From contig NW_022985455.1 of NCBI RefSeq assembly GCF_010093595.1, positions 288,898 to 352,897 of the forward strand: a stretch of DNA of 64,000 nt, written 5' to 3'. Source of the stretch: Mytilinidion resinicola (taxonomy: Eukaryota > Ascomycota > Dothideomycetes > Mytilinidiales > Mytilinidiaceae). The notes under the pieces are model-generated. The model saw nothing but the letters and a program-made list of their open reading frames with translations. It was not told the DNA's origin and made no database searches. Made by a program: the position numbers and the translations under genes. Within the stretch, counting starts at the first letter, position 1. Each line of letters begins with the position of its first letter. Positions 11,025-21,818 of this stretch are shown in pieces.

Positions 11025-11784
11025 AGAGGCGTCACGGAGATCTGAGACGGGCGTTTGGTTGGCGGCGACCATCCTTCGTGACTGGGTTTGACATAGGAAA
11101 AGCCAGGCAAAAATCAAGAGAGACTTGTATAGAGAGAAAGAGAGAGAGAGAGTAGACACTATGGTGTTTGGCGTTCAAGAAACGAGCTCCAATGCCGATA
11201 GAGTGCGGAGTGCGTAGCGCCTTGGTGTCGTTGCTACTTAGAGACGAATTCGAAAACGCCACCAAGGGAATGTGAAGAAGGAAGGTAGAGAGCGTGTGGT
11301 TGGGTGACGTGGTGTGCCCGGGTACAAGAGAAAGGAGTTGGGGTGGGAGAGCGTTGTGTGGCTCAGTGGCCGCTCTGGCCACTGTGCAGGCACTGGGTCG
11401 TGGTGCCGCCGCTGCTTGAATGCCCCATGTTTCCCGGACGCGGCGGTTTGACAGGACTGATCATCGTGCATGTCCGTTGCTGGCTTGCATTATCCCGGTG
11501 GTGCTGCTGCTCTCTCGCTATCGGCCGAACGTCTGGGTCGGTTCGTAAGCCATAGGCAATATGGTAAGCCACGATAGGGTCGAGTTGTCAGTATTTCGGA
11601 GAGTGCGAGGTACGGTTCGACGCATCCGGGAATACTGAATGCGTGGGACCATCCTCATAGCCAGAAACCACCTCTCGAGGCGGTGAGTCACCCTGAACTT
11701 TGGCTCAACTCAACTGGCATTGCGGATGGAAGATCAAGTCTCCCTTGACGTAACCCAAACAGCGGGAAGAGGCTATAAGTCTGC

Positions 11785-14700
11785 TCATAGGACGTCGAAG
11801 ATACTGCGCACGATAGGACTCACACCTTTGTGCGCTGGGCTCCTTGGATCGTCGTCGACTGGTTTGGGTGCAAGCCAGTGGGCATCCGCAGTAGCATTCA
11901 ATCCTTCAATGTGATCCTGACCAGCTCTGATCGTTTCGATGGACGATGCCGGGCTAGTATCTTCTCCCGGACTAGCAAGGTCGATATGGAATGGGTTCCT
12001 TGTGAACTCGGTCGCTCTTGGCGACATCAATGCGTCCATATCGTCAACAGCATGTGCGAGATTGGGTGATCGTGGTGGCAGCAGGGTCTTTATCTCCGTT
12101 TGTAGCTTGTGAAGGCGTCGTTGTTCTTGCAGATTTGGAGACGAGTAACGTGTTCTGAGGGTGTTTGGCTTTGATGGAGTCGCCAGATGTGTTGACAGCT
12201 GAGGTGGTACAGCTGTAGGTGCATCTTGCACCGCTTCGGCCGTCTTCGATTGGGGCGGGGGAACTTCTTCAGAAGAACTCAAGCTATCAATTCTGATGGG
12301 AGGCTTGGCCAATTTGAAGCTCGGAGGCGGGCTCAATTTGACAAATGAGGGCTTGAAGCTAGCCGAGCCATTCAATGAAGCAAACCCATTCTCACTTTCG
12401 GGCTGGCTGAGATGGGCTGGAGGATGGATCGGGTGGTGCTGTCTAAACGGAAGGCTTCCATCTGGGTTTGACTTTCGCTCGATGCCTTCGAAAGGGTTTA
12501 AAGAGAATTCAAACGTGCGAGGAGACGTTAAACCGAACGAGTCATTGTCCTCGATCTGGGGTTTGAGAGGTGTCATGTGGAATTCGGCTGACCTTGGAGA
12601 CGTCACGTCGAGGTTTCTCGGCTCGTCTTCAAAGGTGCTGCGCGGAAATTCGGCAGTCCTGGGTGAGACTAGATCTGCAGGTGGGTTTGACATTTGGTTT
12701 GGTGATTGTCCGAATTGTGGCAATGTCGGAGGTGCTCCAAAAGTAAAACTAGTTGCTTTTGGTGACGTTAAGCCATACGTATCGTCGAAGTCATCATGCT
12801 TGAAAGGAGTCATATGGAATTCAGATGACCGTGGGGACAGAGCTGACGCGTCAGGAGAAGCCCAAGCAGGCTTCGAGTCCTCAGAGGAGTTGGAAGATTG
12901 ATTTTTCAAAATCAAAGATTCACCGGCGGTTGAGGTTGGCCGTATCTCTGATGCCTGGTGGGGTATTTCGAAACCTGTGGCGCGAGGAGAGAACAGACCA
13001 AATGACCCATCGAAGTCGTCTTGCTTTAGGGGGGTCATGTGAAACTCGGCGGACCTTGGGGATGTTATTGACGCTTCTTGGAGAGACTCCTGTTGCATGG
13101 GAGATGTCTGGAATGTCGTCGTTCGGGGTGACGTCAAGCCAAATGAATCATAATCAGGAGCTTGTTGTAGCGGAATCATGTGAAACTCAGTCGACCTTGG
13201 TGAAAAAGCTGACGCCTGCTGAGGGATCTCGAACGAGGTTGCGCGAGGAGAAAGTAGTCCAGATAATGCATCAAGATCATCATCCTGTTTCTGGAGAGTC
13301 AACCGACGAGAGAAATTGGGGACCGGAGGGGCCTTCAACTCGGCATCATGTGCTACGAGGTTTCTCTCTTCGCTGAGTCGTGGAGGCTGCATGGTATTTG
13401 CTTCCTTATTGACAGCAACTACTGGTACTATGTGGCCTGTTGGATCAACGTAGGGAGTGGCGGTCGTGACAGGCGCATGTCCAGGAGGAACGTCGAAATT
13501 CGTCTGGGTCTGGCTGGAGGCCCATGACCGGCGATAACCAGGAGAGAAAAAGCCCCCCGAAGGTGCAGTCATGGGGCCTGGAGAGACATCGGCCATATTC
13601 CCTGTGCTTGCTCGTTGCATCAAGGAGTCATTTTCAGGAGGTAATGGGGCAGTTCGGGGAGTCTTCGACCCGGTGGGCGATGAATCCATTTCGAAAGTAA
13701 GCGGCCGAGAATTAGCGGAAGGTAGCCCTGCTGATTTCCTCGGCATATTCTGTCGTAAGAGTCCGTTCCTAAACTCTTGTAACTGCATGATCAAGTTCAT
13801 GTTCGGACCTATCCATCTACTCCGCTTTTTGACAGCATCATAAGCCTCTTGGACGCTGATGCCTGGGTTTTTGTACAGCCCGTAGGCGACGATGAGACTA
13901 GCTGAACGGCTGACACCACACTGACAGTGGACAAGGACCCGCTTGCCTTGCTGGACACGGTCGTCGATAACTTGAACCAGTCTGTAGAGATCAGGAACGA
14001 TGTCAGTGTTGTGTTCCCACGGGATGTGAATGTATTCCGGAGCTTTCAGAGCTGGGTTCGCTACTGATGCTGTAGGATGCTCTGAAATTGGTGTAGCCTT
14101 TGGGGTGGTCGGGGAGCTGTCTTGAGTATCCGTGCGGTCCACCCCCGTGGACGTGGGCATTAAGGCAGAACCAACGCTCGGTGTTGGTTGGCTCTTGGTC
14201 GGCTTGCCATCCCGTCTTCTAGCCTCCAGGTCCTCTAACGAGTCCTCGCCGACAGCAGTTGTAGCGAAGGGATTCTTGACTTCGCTAGCGACATTGAAAA
14301 TTACGTCGTAATTCAACGCTTGCTCTGCAGTGGGTTCAAAATACAAAAACACCCCTGATTCGTAGATGCAAATTGGCCCATTCGGGTAAGCCGCTGGCTT
14401 CTCCTCACGGGACTGCGGTATATCAAAATTTGGCTCCTGGTCCTCCTCTTCCACTTCTATGGGCACTTCGGCAAAGCCATGCGAATTGGTTATTTTTAGA
14501 GGTCGGAGAGAAGGAAAGTGCATCCCTCCAGAGGGAGCTACGCTGGGCGAACACAAGGGAAGTGAAGGAGAAGACTGGAAATGGCGCAGCGCAGGCCGAT
14601 TGAACGACGGGGTGGATGGAATGAGCAGGCGCATGGGTTTATTGTCGTGTCCTGGAGTCTGAATGGTGAGGCCCAAGTTGCTTGGTCGTCTCTTTGGTGG

Positions 14701-15546
14701 CGTTGGTGGCTTGACAAACAAAGGCGAAGCTGGCTCTGAAGGTGCGGCCTCCTGTTTGGCAACAATTGGCAGAGACGCTGTGGAGGCTGCCCGTCCCGTG
14801 TTCAGCAGGCTCGATGTTTTGACGGCCAGATTCTTCAGGTTCCGGGGCTTTTTAGCAGGCGTTGTGGGCCGCTGCAGCTCAAAAAAGGAGGCCTGTTGCG
14901 TGGGCTCTAGCGTGGGTGCTTCCATGCGTCGCGATCTAAAGTCTGCCACGAACGATGAAGGGAGCATTTTGGCATGCGGAGACTCGGGCGACGTCGCTGG
15001 TGACGGCTCGGTCATGGAGGACGAGTCCATGGTGGAAATAGTGGTGGTAGGCGACGAGTCGGACGACTCTGACGCCGATGTCGAAGTGCTGTCCCGGTGC
15101 TGATGGAAGACAGAGAAGGGCGCGTTCGAGCCCTGGTGAATGGCAATATTCCCGCTGGATGCAGGCCGCGCTACGAGGTCGCCATGGGAGGCAGTGGCGT
15201 TGCGCTCTGTATAATCCCGGATCCCGGTGTCGTTTGCTTCCTCGCCAAAAACCGACATGAACGACGGCATTGGCACATGAGGTCTCGAAGTCGTCTGAAC
15301 GGGCATGCTTGGGTTGAAGACTCTGGGGGGCCGTCCGGGCGGTCCCAGGCCGCGGGATCGTGGTCGTCGGTCTACGGTCTCCTGTCTACACGATGCCCGA
15401 CGTGGGGAAGGAGGATGGGACGAGAATGGAGCGGCGTTGTGGTCTGGCTTTTTGGCTCGAAAGTATGAATTAGACGGCAGGTCCGGAGTAAAGGACCTTT
15501 TGAGAGTTGGACTGTCAGCCTTTTGGAGCATTGTGGTGGTCGCCAT
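11785..15546 (-). CDS. Dual-specificity (MAP kinase) phosphatase, MSG5 type
   Basis: One uninterrupted frame. I take the ATG at 15546 (MATTTMLQKADSPTLKRSF), giving 1253 aa; the frame stays open a further 121 codons upstream, but that part reads like leader sequence. The catalytic loop is VHCQCGVSRS with nucleophile Cys541 and Arg547, followed by RSRWIGPNMNLIMQLQEF, typical of dual-specificity phosphatases. As in Msg5-like enzymes the domain is interrupted by a low-complexity insert (about 75 residues) between NVASEVKNPF and EYIHIPWEH. The long N-terminus is Ser/Pro-rich. The C-terminal ~450 residues carry eleven SP[RK]xxxF motifs, often in the pair SPRSxEFHMTP / FGLxSPRATxF. Expected role: dephosphorylation of cell-wall-integrity or pheromone MAP kinases. 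Much longer than yeast Msg5 (about 490 aa). Confidence 0.88.
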   Translation of the reverse strand: MATTTMLQKADSPTLKRSFTPDLPSNSYFRAKKPDHNAAPFSSHPPSPRRASCRQETVDRRPRSRGLGPPGRPPRVFNPSMPVQTTSRPHVPMPSFMSVFGEEANDTGIRDYTERNATASHGDLVARPASSGNIAIHQGSNAPFSVFHQHRDSTSTSASESSDSSPTTTISTMDSSSMTEPSPATSPESPHAKMLPSSFVADFRSRRMEAPTLEPTQQASFFELQRPTTPAKKPRNLKNLAVKTSSLLNTGRAASTASLPIVAKQEAAPSEPASPLFVKPPTPPKRRPSNLGLTIQTPGHDNKPMRLLIPSTPSFNRPALRHFQSSPSLPLCSPSVAPSGGMHFPSLRPLKITNSHGFAEVPIEVEEEDQEPNFDIPQSREEKPAAYPNGPICIYESGVFLYFEPTAEQALNYDVIFNVASEVKNPFATTAVGEDSLEDLEARRRDGKPTKSQPTPSVGSALMPTSTGVDRTDTQDSSPTTPKATPISEHPTASVANPALKAPEYIHIPWEHNTDIVPDLYRLVQVIDDRVQQGKRVLVHCQCGVSRSASLIVAYGLYKNPGISVQEAYDAVKKRSRWIGPNMNLIMQLQEFRNGLLRQNMPRKSAGLPSANSRPLTFEMDSSPTGSKTPRTAPLPPENDSLMQRASTGNMADVSPGPMTAPSGGFFSPGYRRSWASSQTQTNFDVPPGHAPVTTATPYVDPTGHIVPVVAVNKEANTMQPPRLSEERNLVAHDAELKAPPVPNFSRRLTLQKQDDDLDALSGLLSPRATSFEIPQQASAFSPRSTEFHMIPLQQAPDYDSFGLTSPRTTTFQTSPMQQESLQEASITSPRSAEFHMTPLKQDDFDGSFGLFSPRATGFEIPHQASEIRPTSTAGESLILKNQSSNSSEDSKPAWASPDASALSPRSSEFHMTPFKHDDFDDTYGLTSPKATSFTFGAPPTLPQFGQSPNQMSNPPADLVSPRTAEFPRSTFEDEPRNLDVTSPRSAEFHMTPLKPQIEDNDSFGLTSPRTFEFSLNPFEGIERKSNPDGSLPFRQHHPIHPPAHLSQPESENGFASLNGSASFKPSFVKLSPPPSFKLAKPPIRIDSLSSSEEVPPPQSKTAEAVQDAPTAVPPQLSTHLATPSKPNTLRTRYSSPNLQEQRRLHKLQTEIKTLLPPRSPNLAHAVDDMDALMSPRATEFTRNPFHIDLASPGEDTSPASSIETIRAGQDHIEGLNATADAHWLAPKPVDDDPRSPAHKGVSPIVRSIFDVL

Positions 15547-16913
15547 AGTGGGCGGCGAAATGCATTGGGGCGTGTGAGAAGACGAAGGGCAAGAGGATGG
15601 GAGTGAGTTTGGTGGGAGCAGCTGGCAGCAACGTGGACGAGCGGCGACTGCAATTACGCTCGAAACATACAGGGCAGCAGAGGGGTAGGAGTATGGCGCA
15701 GGAAAGAAGTGAATGAGTGGAGAGTTGGAGCGCGGGTAGAGAGAACAGCGATACGCACCGGACTGCCAATGAAGAGTGCAGAAGTTGAAACGAGATGCCA
15801 GATCTCGACTAAGCGCCAAAGGAGTGACTGAGAGGCGGCTCGAGCAGCGCGAGGTGCGTAGGTATTTGGGTTGTTGGCGACGGCGCACTCGATGGAACAA
15901 GAGCCGCAAAAGTGGCCAGCAGAAGAGCGTGCTGCGAACAGGCTTGGACGACCAGCCAGGGGAGTGTGCGAGGAGAGAGAGAGTCGTCCAAGCGGCGATG
16001 TCGGTGGGAGGGATTGAGGAGGAGGTTCAGGTGATGTTGAACTGAATGGTGAACGGGCAGGTGTGGACCAGCGTCTGGCAAAGAGGCACGGACGGCCAAC
16101 GCCTCCAACCAATGCTCCAGCTGCTGTCGAACCGCTGCCCTAGTCCCGTTTTGTTTGCGATACGCCCGAGGTCTTTTTTTAGAAGAGGCCTGGCTCGGCG
16201 GGAATTTTCCTCGCAGCCTTCAACTGCAGGCGACACTAGACTGTTCCATTCAACAACACACATCGTGTGTGTCTGTCTCGGCACTTGCACTCTGTTCGCA
16301 TCATAGAATCTATGTCTTCGGGTAGTAAAGACACTGCGAGTGCTTGCTCCACTCGTCCACACTTCACAAGACGCGGCCGCCCTGCCGTGCTGTGCTACAC
16401 CCCCGACGCCGTTCCTCATTTCTTACTGGTATAAATATAGCCGCCGAGGTGGAGACTGCCCGGCCTACAGCGAATCAGCGAGTGCGAAGGCGATGAAGAT
16501 CCCGGCGAAGGGACAGATTCAGTGTGAAGGCCGTGCACCAACGCTTCAAGGCGCCCTCCTTCATGACTTCCAATGTTTGCCTCCTGCAACTGTGAAAGTC
16601 ATAGGAAATATTTACAGAGAGCATCTTCTATCACTTCTCTATGTTCCATCAAATTATTGATAGTATTGGGTGGCAATACATGGAGCGAATGAGCAGTGAC
16701 AGAGTTCATACATCACGTGACCGATTAATCCCTGACCCACCGGTGCTTGAGACCACGAACACGGACACGCAGTGGACCCAAGCACCTTAACCAAGCATCC
16801 AAGTCCAACTGCACTCTAAAAGAATGGTCTGAAGATCTGTTATATGCAGCTCTATCAGGGGCACATGTCCCGACAAATAGGCTACCCAATCCAACCACCT
16901 CGAGTAATCGGCG

Positions 16914-17093
16914 ATGCCTGTCTACGAAATATATCTTCCGCATCAGTGCGGTCACGAACTGCTCAAAATCGCCGTCGACCAAGTTGCCACATCTTTGGCC
17001 TCCCAGAGTCTTGAAATCAAAGCTTGTGCTTACTTTGGCCACGAAGCTGTCAGCTTTCGATTCACGGTGAGAGTGAAACCATTACCGTGGTAA
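16914..17093 (+). CDS. Possible 59-aa small protein, doubtful
   Basis: ATG at 16914 to TAA at 17093 encodes a compact, non-repetitive 59-aa peptide starting MPVYEIYLPHQCGHELLKI. Composition is protein-like (balanced hydrophobics, two Cys, several His), and a TATA-like box lies about 480 bp upstream. No family is recognised and chance occurrence cannot be excluded. Confidence 0.2.
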   Translation: MPVYEIYLPHQCGHELLKIAVDQVATSLASQSLEIKACAYFGHEAVSFRFTVRVKPLPW

Positions 17094-17225
17094 TGATGCC
17101 TGGATCTGACAACACCGGTAACTGGAAGCTGTCGCGAGGTACTGTTCATGGCTAGCTACGAACACTGAAGTCGACAGACTGAAATAGTAGGGTGTGGCAT
17201 GTGCAGACTTCGACTGTGCACCGTT

Positions 17226-17700
17226 GTTTAAAGTGTCCCAACGTATTTGAGGAAATCTGGGTGGTATGTAAGGTTTAGCACGTCATAAATCAGTCTGACA
17301 TCTGAGCCACTCTGTTCACACGGAGCGTTTACATTTGTTCGATAGTGCGTGAGTTGCCCCAGCACATTAAGGAAGTCCGAACGGGATGTAAATATCTTCG
17401 CGCTCCAAATTCGATTTACCGTGTATCCGGAGTGTTTATACCTGTACAATGCTGCGTGAGGCGGCCCAGCCCGTCGAAAGAAATCACAATGAAATGTAAA
17501 GATCTTCAAGGTCCAGATCGAACATGTAAACCTAAGGTAATTCCACATGCACTTGACTGCATGAGGTGTCCCAGTGCATCTGGAAAATCCGAACAAGATG
17601 TCAAGTTTTGTGTCGTCCAGATCGAACGTGCTAGAGACTTAGGGTGATTTCACCCATGACGCTGCATGAGGCTCTCCAGCGTATTCAATTCCAAGTAAAT
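17226..17700. repeat. Tandem array of ~107-bp units, about 4.5 copies
   Basis: Units start with a GCGTGAG/GCATGAG box followed by a CCCAGC-like segment; the box ends at 17353, 17460, 17565 and 17670 (spacing 107, 105, 105), with a degenerate first copy at about 17233. The inner part (GATGTAAA...CCAGATCGAACATGT) is also conserved between units. Copies have diverged strongly. The box is the same core that recurs at 47-51, 54.8 and 64 kb. Confidence 0.75.
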
Positions 17701-17726
17701 CAAACCTGAATATGAAGAACATCCAT

Positions 17727-19005
17727 TTACAGGTACTTCTCCATCATCTCTTTCATCTGGTCTGTGTTCAAGGCGTTGACGGTATTGCCCTCATGTCCGG
17801 TCATAGTCTCGGCCATACACAAGGCATTCAAGATCGTCTCCTCGACCGCATCAGCCGTGTTCTCGAATATCGAGTTGATTGTCTGATCTAAGACAGAAGT
17901 TAGTTAAGGAGGGGGTTGATTTAAAGTGTTGTGTATGCTTACCGTCAACATACTCGATTGGCAGAGTTGAAGGAGTCCAAGGATCTACTTTCCGCTCCTG
18001 TGTCGTAACAGTCTGCACCGGAATCTCATTCGCAGTCGAGAAAGCCAGGAAGATGTCCCCAGATGGATTGTGTCCACAGCCCCCAGCTCTCGCCAACCCA
18101 ATCGTCGCTCTCTTTGCCACACGCTGCAGCTGGGTAGGATGCAGCGGTGCATCTGTCGCTATCACCACAATGATACTCCCATCCTTTTTGTCCTTCGCTT
18201 CTGTCAACTTGATCAGCAGCTTAGCTTGCGCCAGGAGCTTAGGATCATCCGGATTTGCTCTCATAATCTTCTCCTGGTCCTCTAATATCAGTCTTCCAAG
18301 CGGCGCTCCCTTGATTCGAAAGTCCCGCATGGCACCGTAATTCGCTTGCACGAGTGCTCCGACCGTGTAATCTTTCTTCACTCCTGGAATCACACGGCTG
18401 GAACATCCCGTCCCTCCCTTGAAGTAATGGCAGAGCATACCTGTCCCGCCTCCCGTGTTCCCTTCCGGCACGCTATCCGCATTTGCCTGATCCATTCCTT
18501 GAACAATATGCTCTGGCTTTACCGAGAATTTGGCGATATCGTTCATGTATCCATCAAACGTCTCGCCGACTACGGGCAACAGGAACCAATCTACACTCCC
18601 CTTCTCATCCCCGTACTCGCGGATTGCCCACTCGTAGATTCCTTGATAAGCAGCGCCCACGGCGAACGAGTTGGTCAGGATGATAGGGGAGTGTAGTAAT
18701 CCCGTCTCCTCGATCCAATGACTCCCGGTCATCTCCCCGGAGCCGTTGAAGCGGAAGAGACCAGCGAAGCATGCCTGATGGAACCAGTCTTTCCGGGGTA
18801 AGATCGTAGTGACGCCGGTATTGATGGAGCCGGGGGCTGCAGCGGGATGCGAGTGGATGGATTGAGTATGGACAAGGACGCCAGGGACGTCGGTGAGGGA
18901 GTTCTTAGGGCCTGAAGCGAAGCGGCCGAGATTCACGGTAGGGAGAAGGTCGCGGATGCGGCCGCGAGGAGTGTCTGCAGCAGTGGAAGAGGACGTTGCT
19001 GCCAT
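17727..19005 (-). CDS. Peptidase family S58 (DmpA-type) aminopeptidase
   Basis: Exon 1 is 19005-17943, intron 17942-17888 (GTAAGC...CTTAG, 55 bp), exon 2 17887-17727; 407 aa. The intron restores the family C-terminus ([32 protein letters not shown]). Family landmarks: [10 protein letters not shown] near the N-terminus, NTGGGTGM at 183-190, and the self-cleavage site [14 protein letters not shown] with the nucleophile Ser277, which becomes N-terminal after autoproteolysis into alpha and beta chains. S58 enzymes (DmpA, BapA) remove N-terminal residues, including D-Ala or beta-amino acids, from peptides and amides. No signal peptide, so probably cytosolic. It shares a 722-bp divergent promoter with the acyl-CoA ligase gene. 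Confidence 0.93.
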
Positions 19006-19727
19006 TTTGCTTAAGCGGAATTGAGATAGACTGATATTGGAGAGGAGTCGATATAGATTGATGTTGGAGAAGAACTGATAGAGACCGAATGTGAAAATTT
19101 GATGAAGGGAAGGTTATTATACTACAGTTTCATAGTTCCTAAGGCATTGTCAGGCCTCGCTTGTTAGGTGATCTTTCCAGTAGCGTGAATATGGGAGTCA
19201 CCGCGTTTATGCGGTCAGGTATATGTCTAAGCCTGAATAGACAGTTGTTAAGGAATTCACCACATCATGAGGCTCGCTTGTGGAGAGATCGAGTGAGATA
19301 GCGGGGTTATCAGTGGGGCTTGTGTGATGTCCTACGGACAAGATGACTCCCCGTAGTGCCAAGTCAAGCGGTCGAAGATGTATCCTTCTTGGAACCAATG
19401 CATAAAACCAAATGCAGTGCATAGAGCGTCGATGCATGCTCAGATATTCTATGAAGACGCGTATGCCGCGTCCACATCCGCGACCTCGGGCTTTCTGTAC
19501 ACCGCCCTGAAGCTTGCCTCTTTATAGCTAGACAAGTGCCGTAGTGGAGGCGAATCGTAGAGCCGTCCCACCCCTCCACCCGCCCGAGTCAAAGCTCCGA
19601 GGAGCTTTAAAGCTACGAGCTGCCCGCGTATTGAAGCTCCTTGATATCCCCGTCTCCCGTCTTGGTTCGTGTCAGTTCTTACAGCCGTGACGAAGCCAGT
19701 CCGCCTCAACTTCCCGGACTTTTAAGA
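19006..19727. promoter_or_regulatory. Divergent promoter, S58 peptidase / acyl-CoA ligase
   Basis: 722 bp between two start codons on opposite strands; no gene inside. It includes GC-rich CGG/CCG triplet groups around 19460-19490 of the kind Zn2Cys6 proteins bind, but no motif I can assign with confidence. Confidence 0.5.
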
Positions 19728-21691
19728 ATGGAGAACGCAAAAGCTCGCCTTCAAAGGCTCGCATCACACTTCGTCTCTGCAGCACCGGACACCCCGGAGA
19801 AGGAGGGTCAGACTAGCTACGACCATCGCCACAACTTCCATTCGCTATCTCCAACAGCTTTCCTCGAGCGTGCGGCATCTATTGAACCCGATGTATGTAT
19901 GCGGATTGCCGCCCCCCCTGCTCGAAACAAGTCATATGAGCTGTATTGAACGACTGAACATCTAACCGAGTAACAACAGGCGTTGGCAGTCTATCACAGA
20001 ACGGCAAACAACAAGATCCTGCGCCGCTCATATGCTGAAGTTGCGGATCGTGCTCGTGGACTAGCATACTACCTTCGCCAACACAACTACAAGCGCGTCG
20101 GCATACTCTGTCCCAACACACCCGCATTCCTGGAGAGCCTGTTTGGAATTGCCGCTGCGGGTGCCGTGAGCATTGGTAGGGTCTCCTTTAGATTAATTGA
20201 CCTTCTGGGAGACTGACACGTGATGCCTTCTAGCTGTCAACTACCGCCTCAAGAAAGATGATATCTCATATATCATGACCCATTCTGGCGTCGATATCAT
20301 CATCACGGACGCCGAGTTTACATCTCTGCTAGACAACTACAGCGCCGCTAATCCATCAGTGCCCATCATCATCGACAACGACACCGACGCAACCGAAGGC
20401 GAGCTCAGTGGCCCCTTCGACGACGCCGTCCTCGAAGGCCTGACGTATGACCACCAGCACAGCTCCCAAGGCTGGGCAGGTCTCGAGACGCAAGTGCAGG
20501 GCGAAGAGTCCGTGATAGCCCTCGCCTACACATCCGGCACGACCGCCCGGCCAAAAGGCGTCGAATATACGCATCGTGGTGTCTATCTTGCTGCGCTCGG
20601 CAACGTCATCGAAAGCGGCCTGAACTACCACATCGGCCGCTGCAAATACCTCTGGACGCTGCCCATGTTCCACGCCACGGGATGGACCTTTCCATGGGCA
20701 ATTACGGCAGTACGGGGCACGCATTACTGTCTACGGAAGATCGACTACCCCGAGATCTGGCGGCTGCTGAAGGAGGAGAAGATCACGCATTTCAACGCTG
20801 CGCCGACAGTCAATACACTACTGTGTGCGGCGAAGGAGGCGGAGAAGTTGGAGCATGCGGTTCGAGTAACCGTAGCGGCGAGTCCGCCTACCGCGCATCT
20901 TTTCGAGACGATGACAGCGTTGAATCTGCACCCTGTACATGTCTACGGGCTGACGGAAACGTACGGACCCATAACGAAGGGATACCACATGCCCTCGTGG
21001 GAAGATCTGCCATTGGCGGAGAAGTATAGAAAGATGGCACGACAGGGTCACGGCTTCATCACGTCGCAGTCCGCCAGAGTGATCAAGCCAGACCAGGAAC
21101 CGGGCGTGCTGATTGACGTTGCGAAAAATGGTCTTGAGATCGGGGAGATAGTGTTCGCGGGTAACATCTGTGCAAAGGGGTATTATCGCGACCCAGAGGC
21201 AACGAGGAAGCTATGGGAAGGAGGGGTGAGTCACTCAGGTGACTTAGCGGTGATGCATGAGGATGGCGCGATTCAGATATTGGATCGGGCAAAGGATATC
21301 ATTATTAGTGGTACGTACATGCAGCCACTTGTTGAAGCGGTAAAACTATTCAGAAGTTGTGGAAACTGACTCTTCTTTTCGTCTAGGAGGCGAAAACATC
21401 TCATCCGTCGCCCTCGAATCCATGCTAGTAACGCATCCGGACATCCTCGAAGCTGGCGTCGTCGCCGTCGCAGACTCGCACTGGGGCGAGCGTCCGAAGG
21501 CCTACATTACTGTGAAATCCGGGCACTCGTTGAAAGGCGACGACGTCATCGACTGGGCGAAGCACAAGAGCGATATCAGTAAGTTTATGGTACCTAGAGA
21601 GGTCGAGGTGGTAGATGAGCTGCCCAAGACGAGTACGGGGAAGCTGAAGAAGAATGTGCTGAGAGAGTGGGCGAAGAAGTCGCACTCGTGA
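19728..21691 (+). CDS. AMP-dependent acyl-CoA synthetase/ligase
   Basis: Exons 19728-19892, 19980-20175, 20234-21310, 21387-21691; 580 aa. All introns are GT-AG (GTATGT...CAACAG, GTAGGG...TTCTAG, GTACGT...GTCTAG) and keep frame. Motifs of the adenylate-forming superfamily: YTSGTTARPKG at 219-229 (P-loop), YGLTETYGP, HSGDLAVMHEDGAIQILDR (A8 hinge), SGGENISSV across intron 3, and the catalytic Lys in KTSTGKLKK. It therefore makes an acyl-adenylate and then an acyl-CoA. Closest style is the medium-chain/aromatic acid ligases; the acid is unknown. The C-terminus (KKSHS) is not a standard PTS1, so peroxisomal targeting is not indicated. Its 3' end is only 127 bp from that of the Zn2Cys6 regulator. 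Confidence 0.93.
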
Positions 21692-21818
21692 GAGATGTGA
21701 CAGTTGTGCTGTACAGTACCGGAATTCAGCATTAGTTGTTTGTAAGATTATTTGCTGCTATCCGAGGTGATTTGATGCGCTAATGCGAGCTTGATTGAGA
21801 TGGGAATTGGCAACAGGA

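Larger units (their letters stand above)
9535..11784. other. Convergent intergenic region rich in homopolymers
   Basis: It lies between two 3' ends (J-domain gene + and phosphatase gene -). No gene found. It is dominated by simple sequence: C-runs, T-runs, a G-run cluster, GT and GATA microsatellites (around 10421-10437 and 10654-10669), poly-A, and a C/G palindrome. Confidence 0.6.
15547..17726. other. Intergenic: phosphatase 5' region and a tandem repeat
   Basis: Promoter and leader of the phosphatase gene (15.5-16.4 kb), an isolated TATAAATA at about 16430-16437 on the + strand with no confident gene behind it, a doubtful 59-codon ORF (16914-17093), and a tandem repeat array up to the 3' end of the peptidase gene. 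Confidence 0.5.

Noticed and set aside
12296..12901. 201-codon plus-strand ORF (and 12825-13376)
   Set aside because: Antisense shadows of the repetitive tail of the phosphatase; the repeats keep both strands open.
15547..15909. 121-codon upstream extension of the phosphatase frame
   Set aside because: Low-complexity Ser/Pro/Leu translation typical of a leader; the ATG at 15546 has the better context and protein-like sequence starts there.
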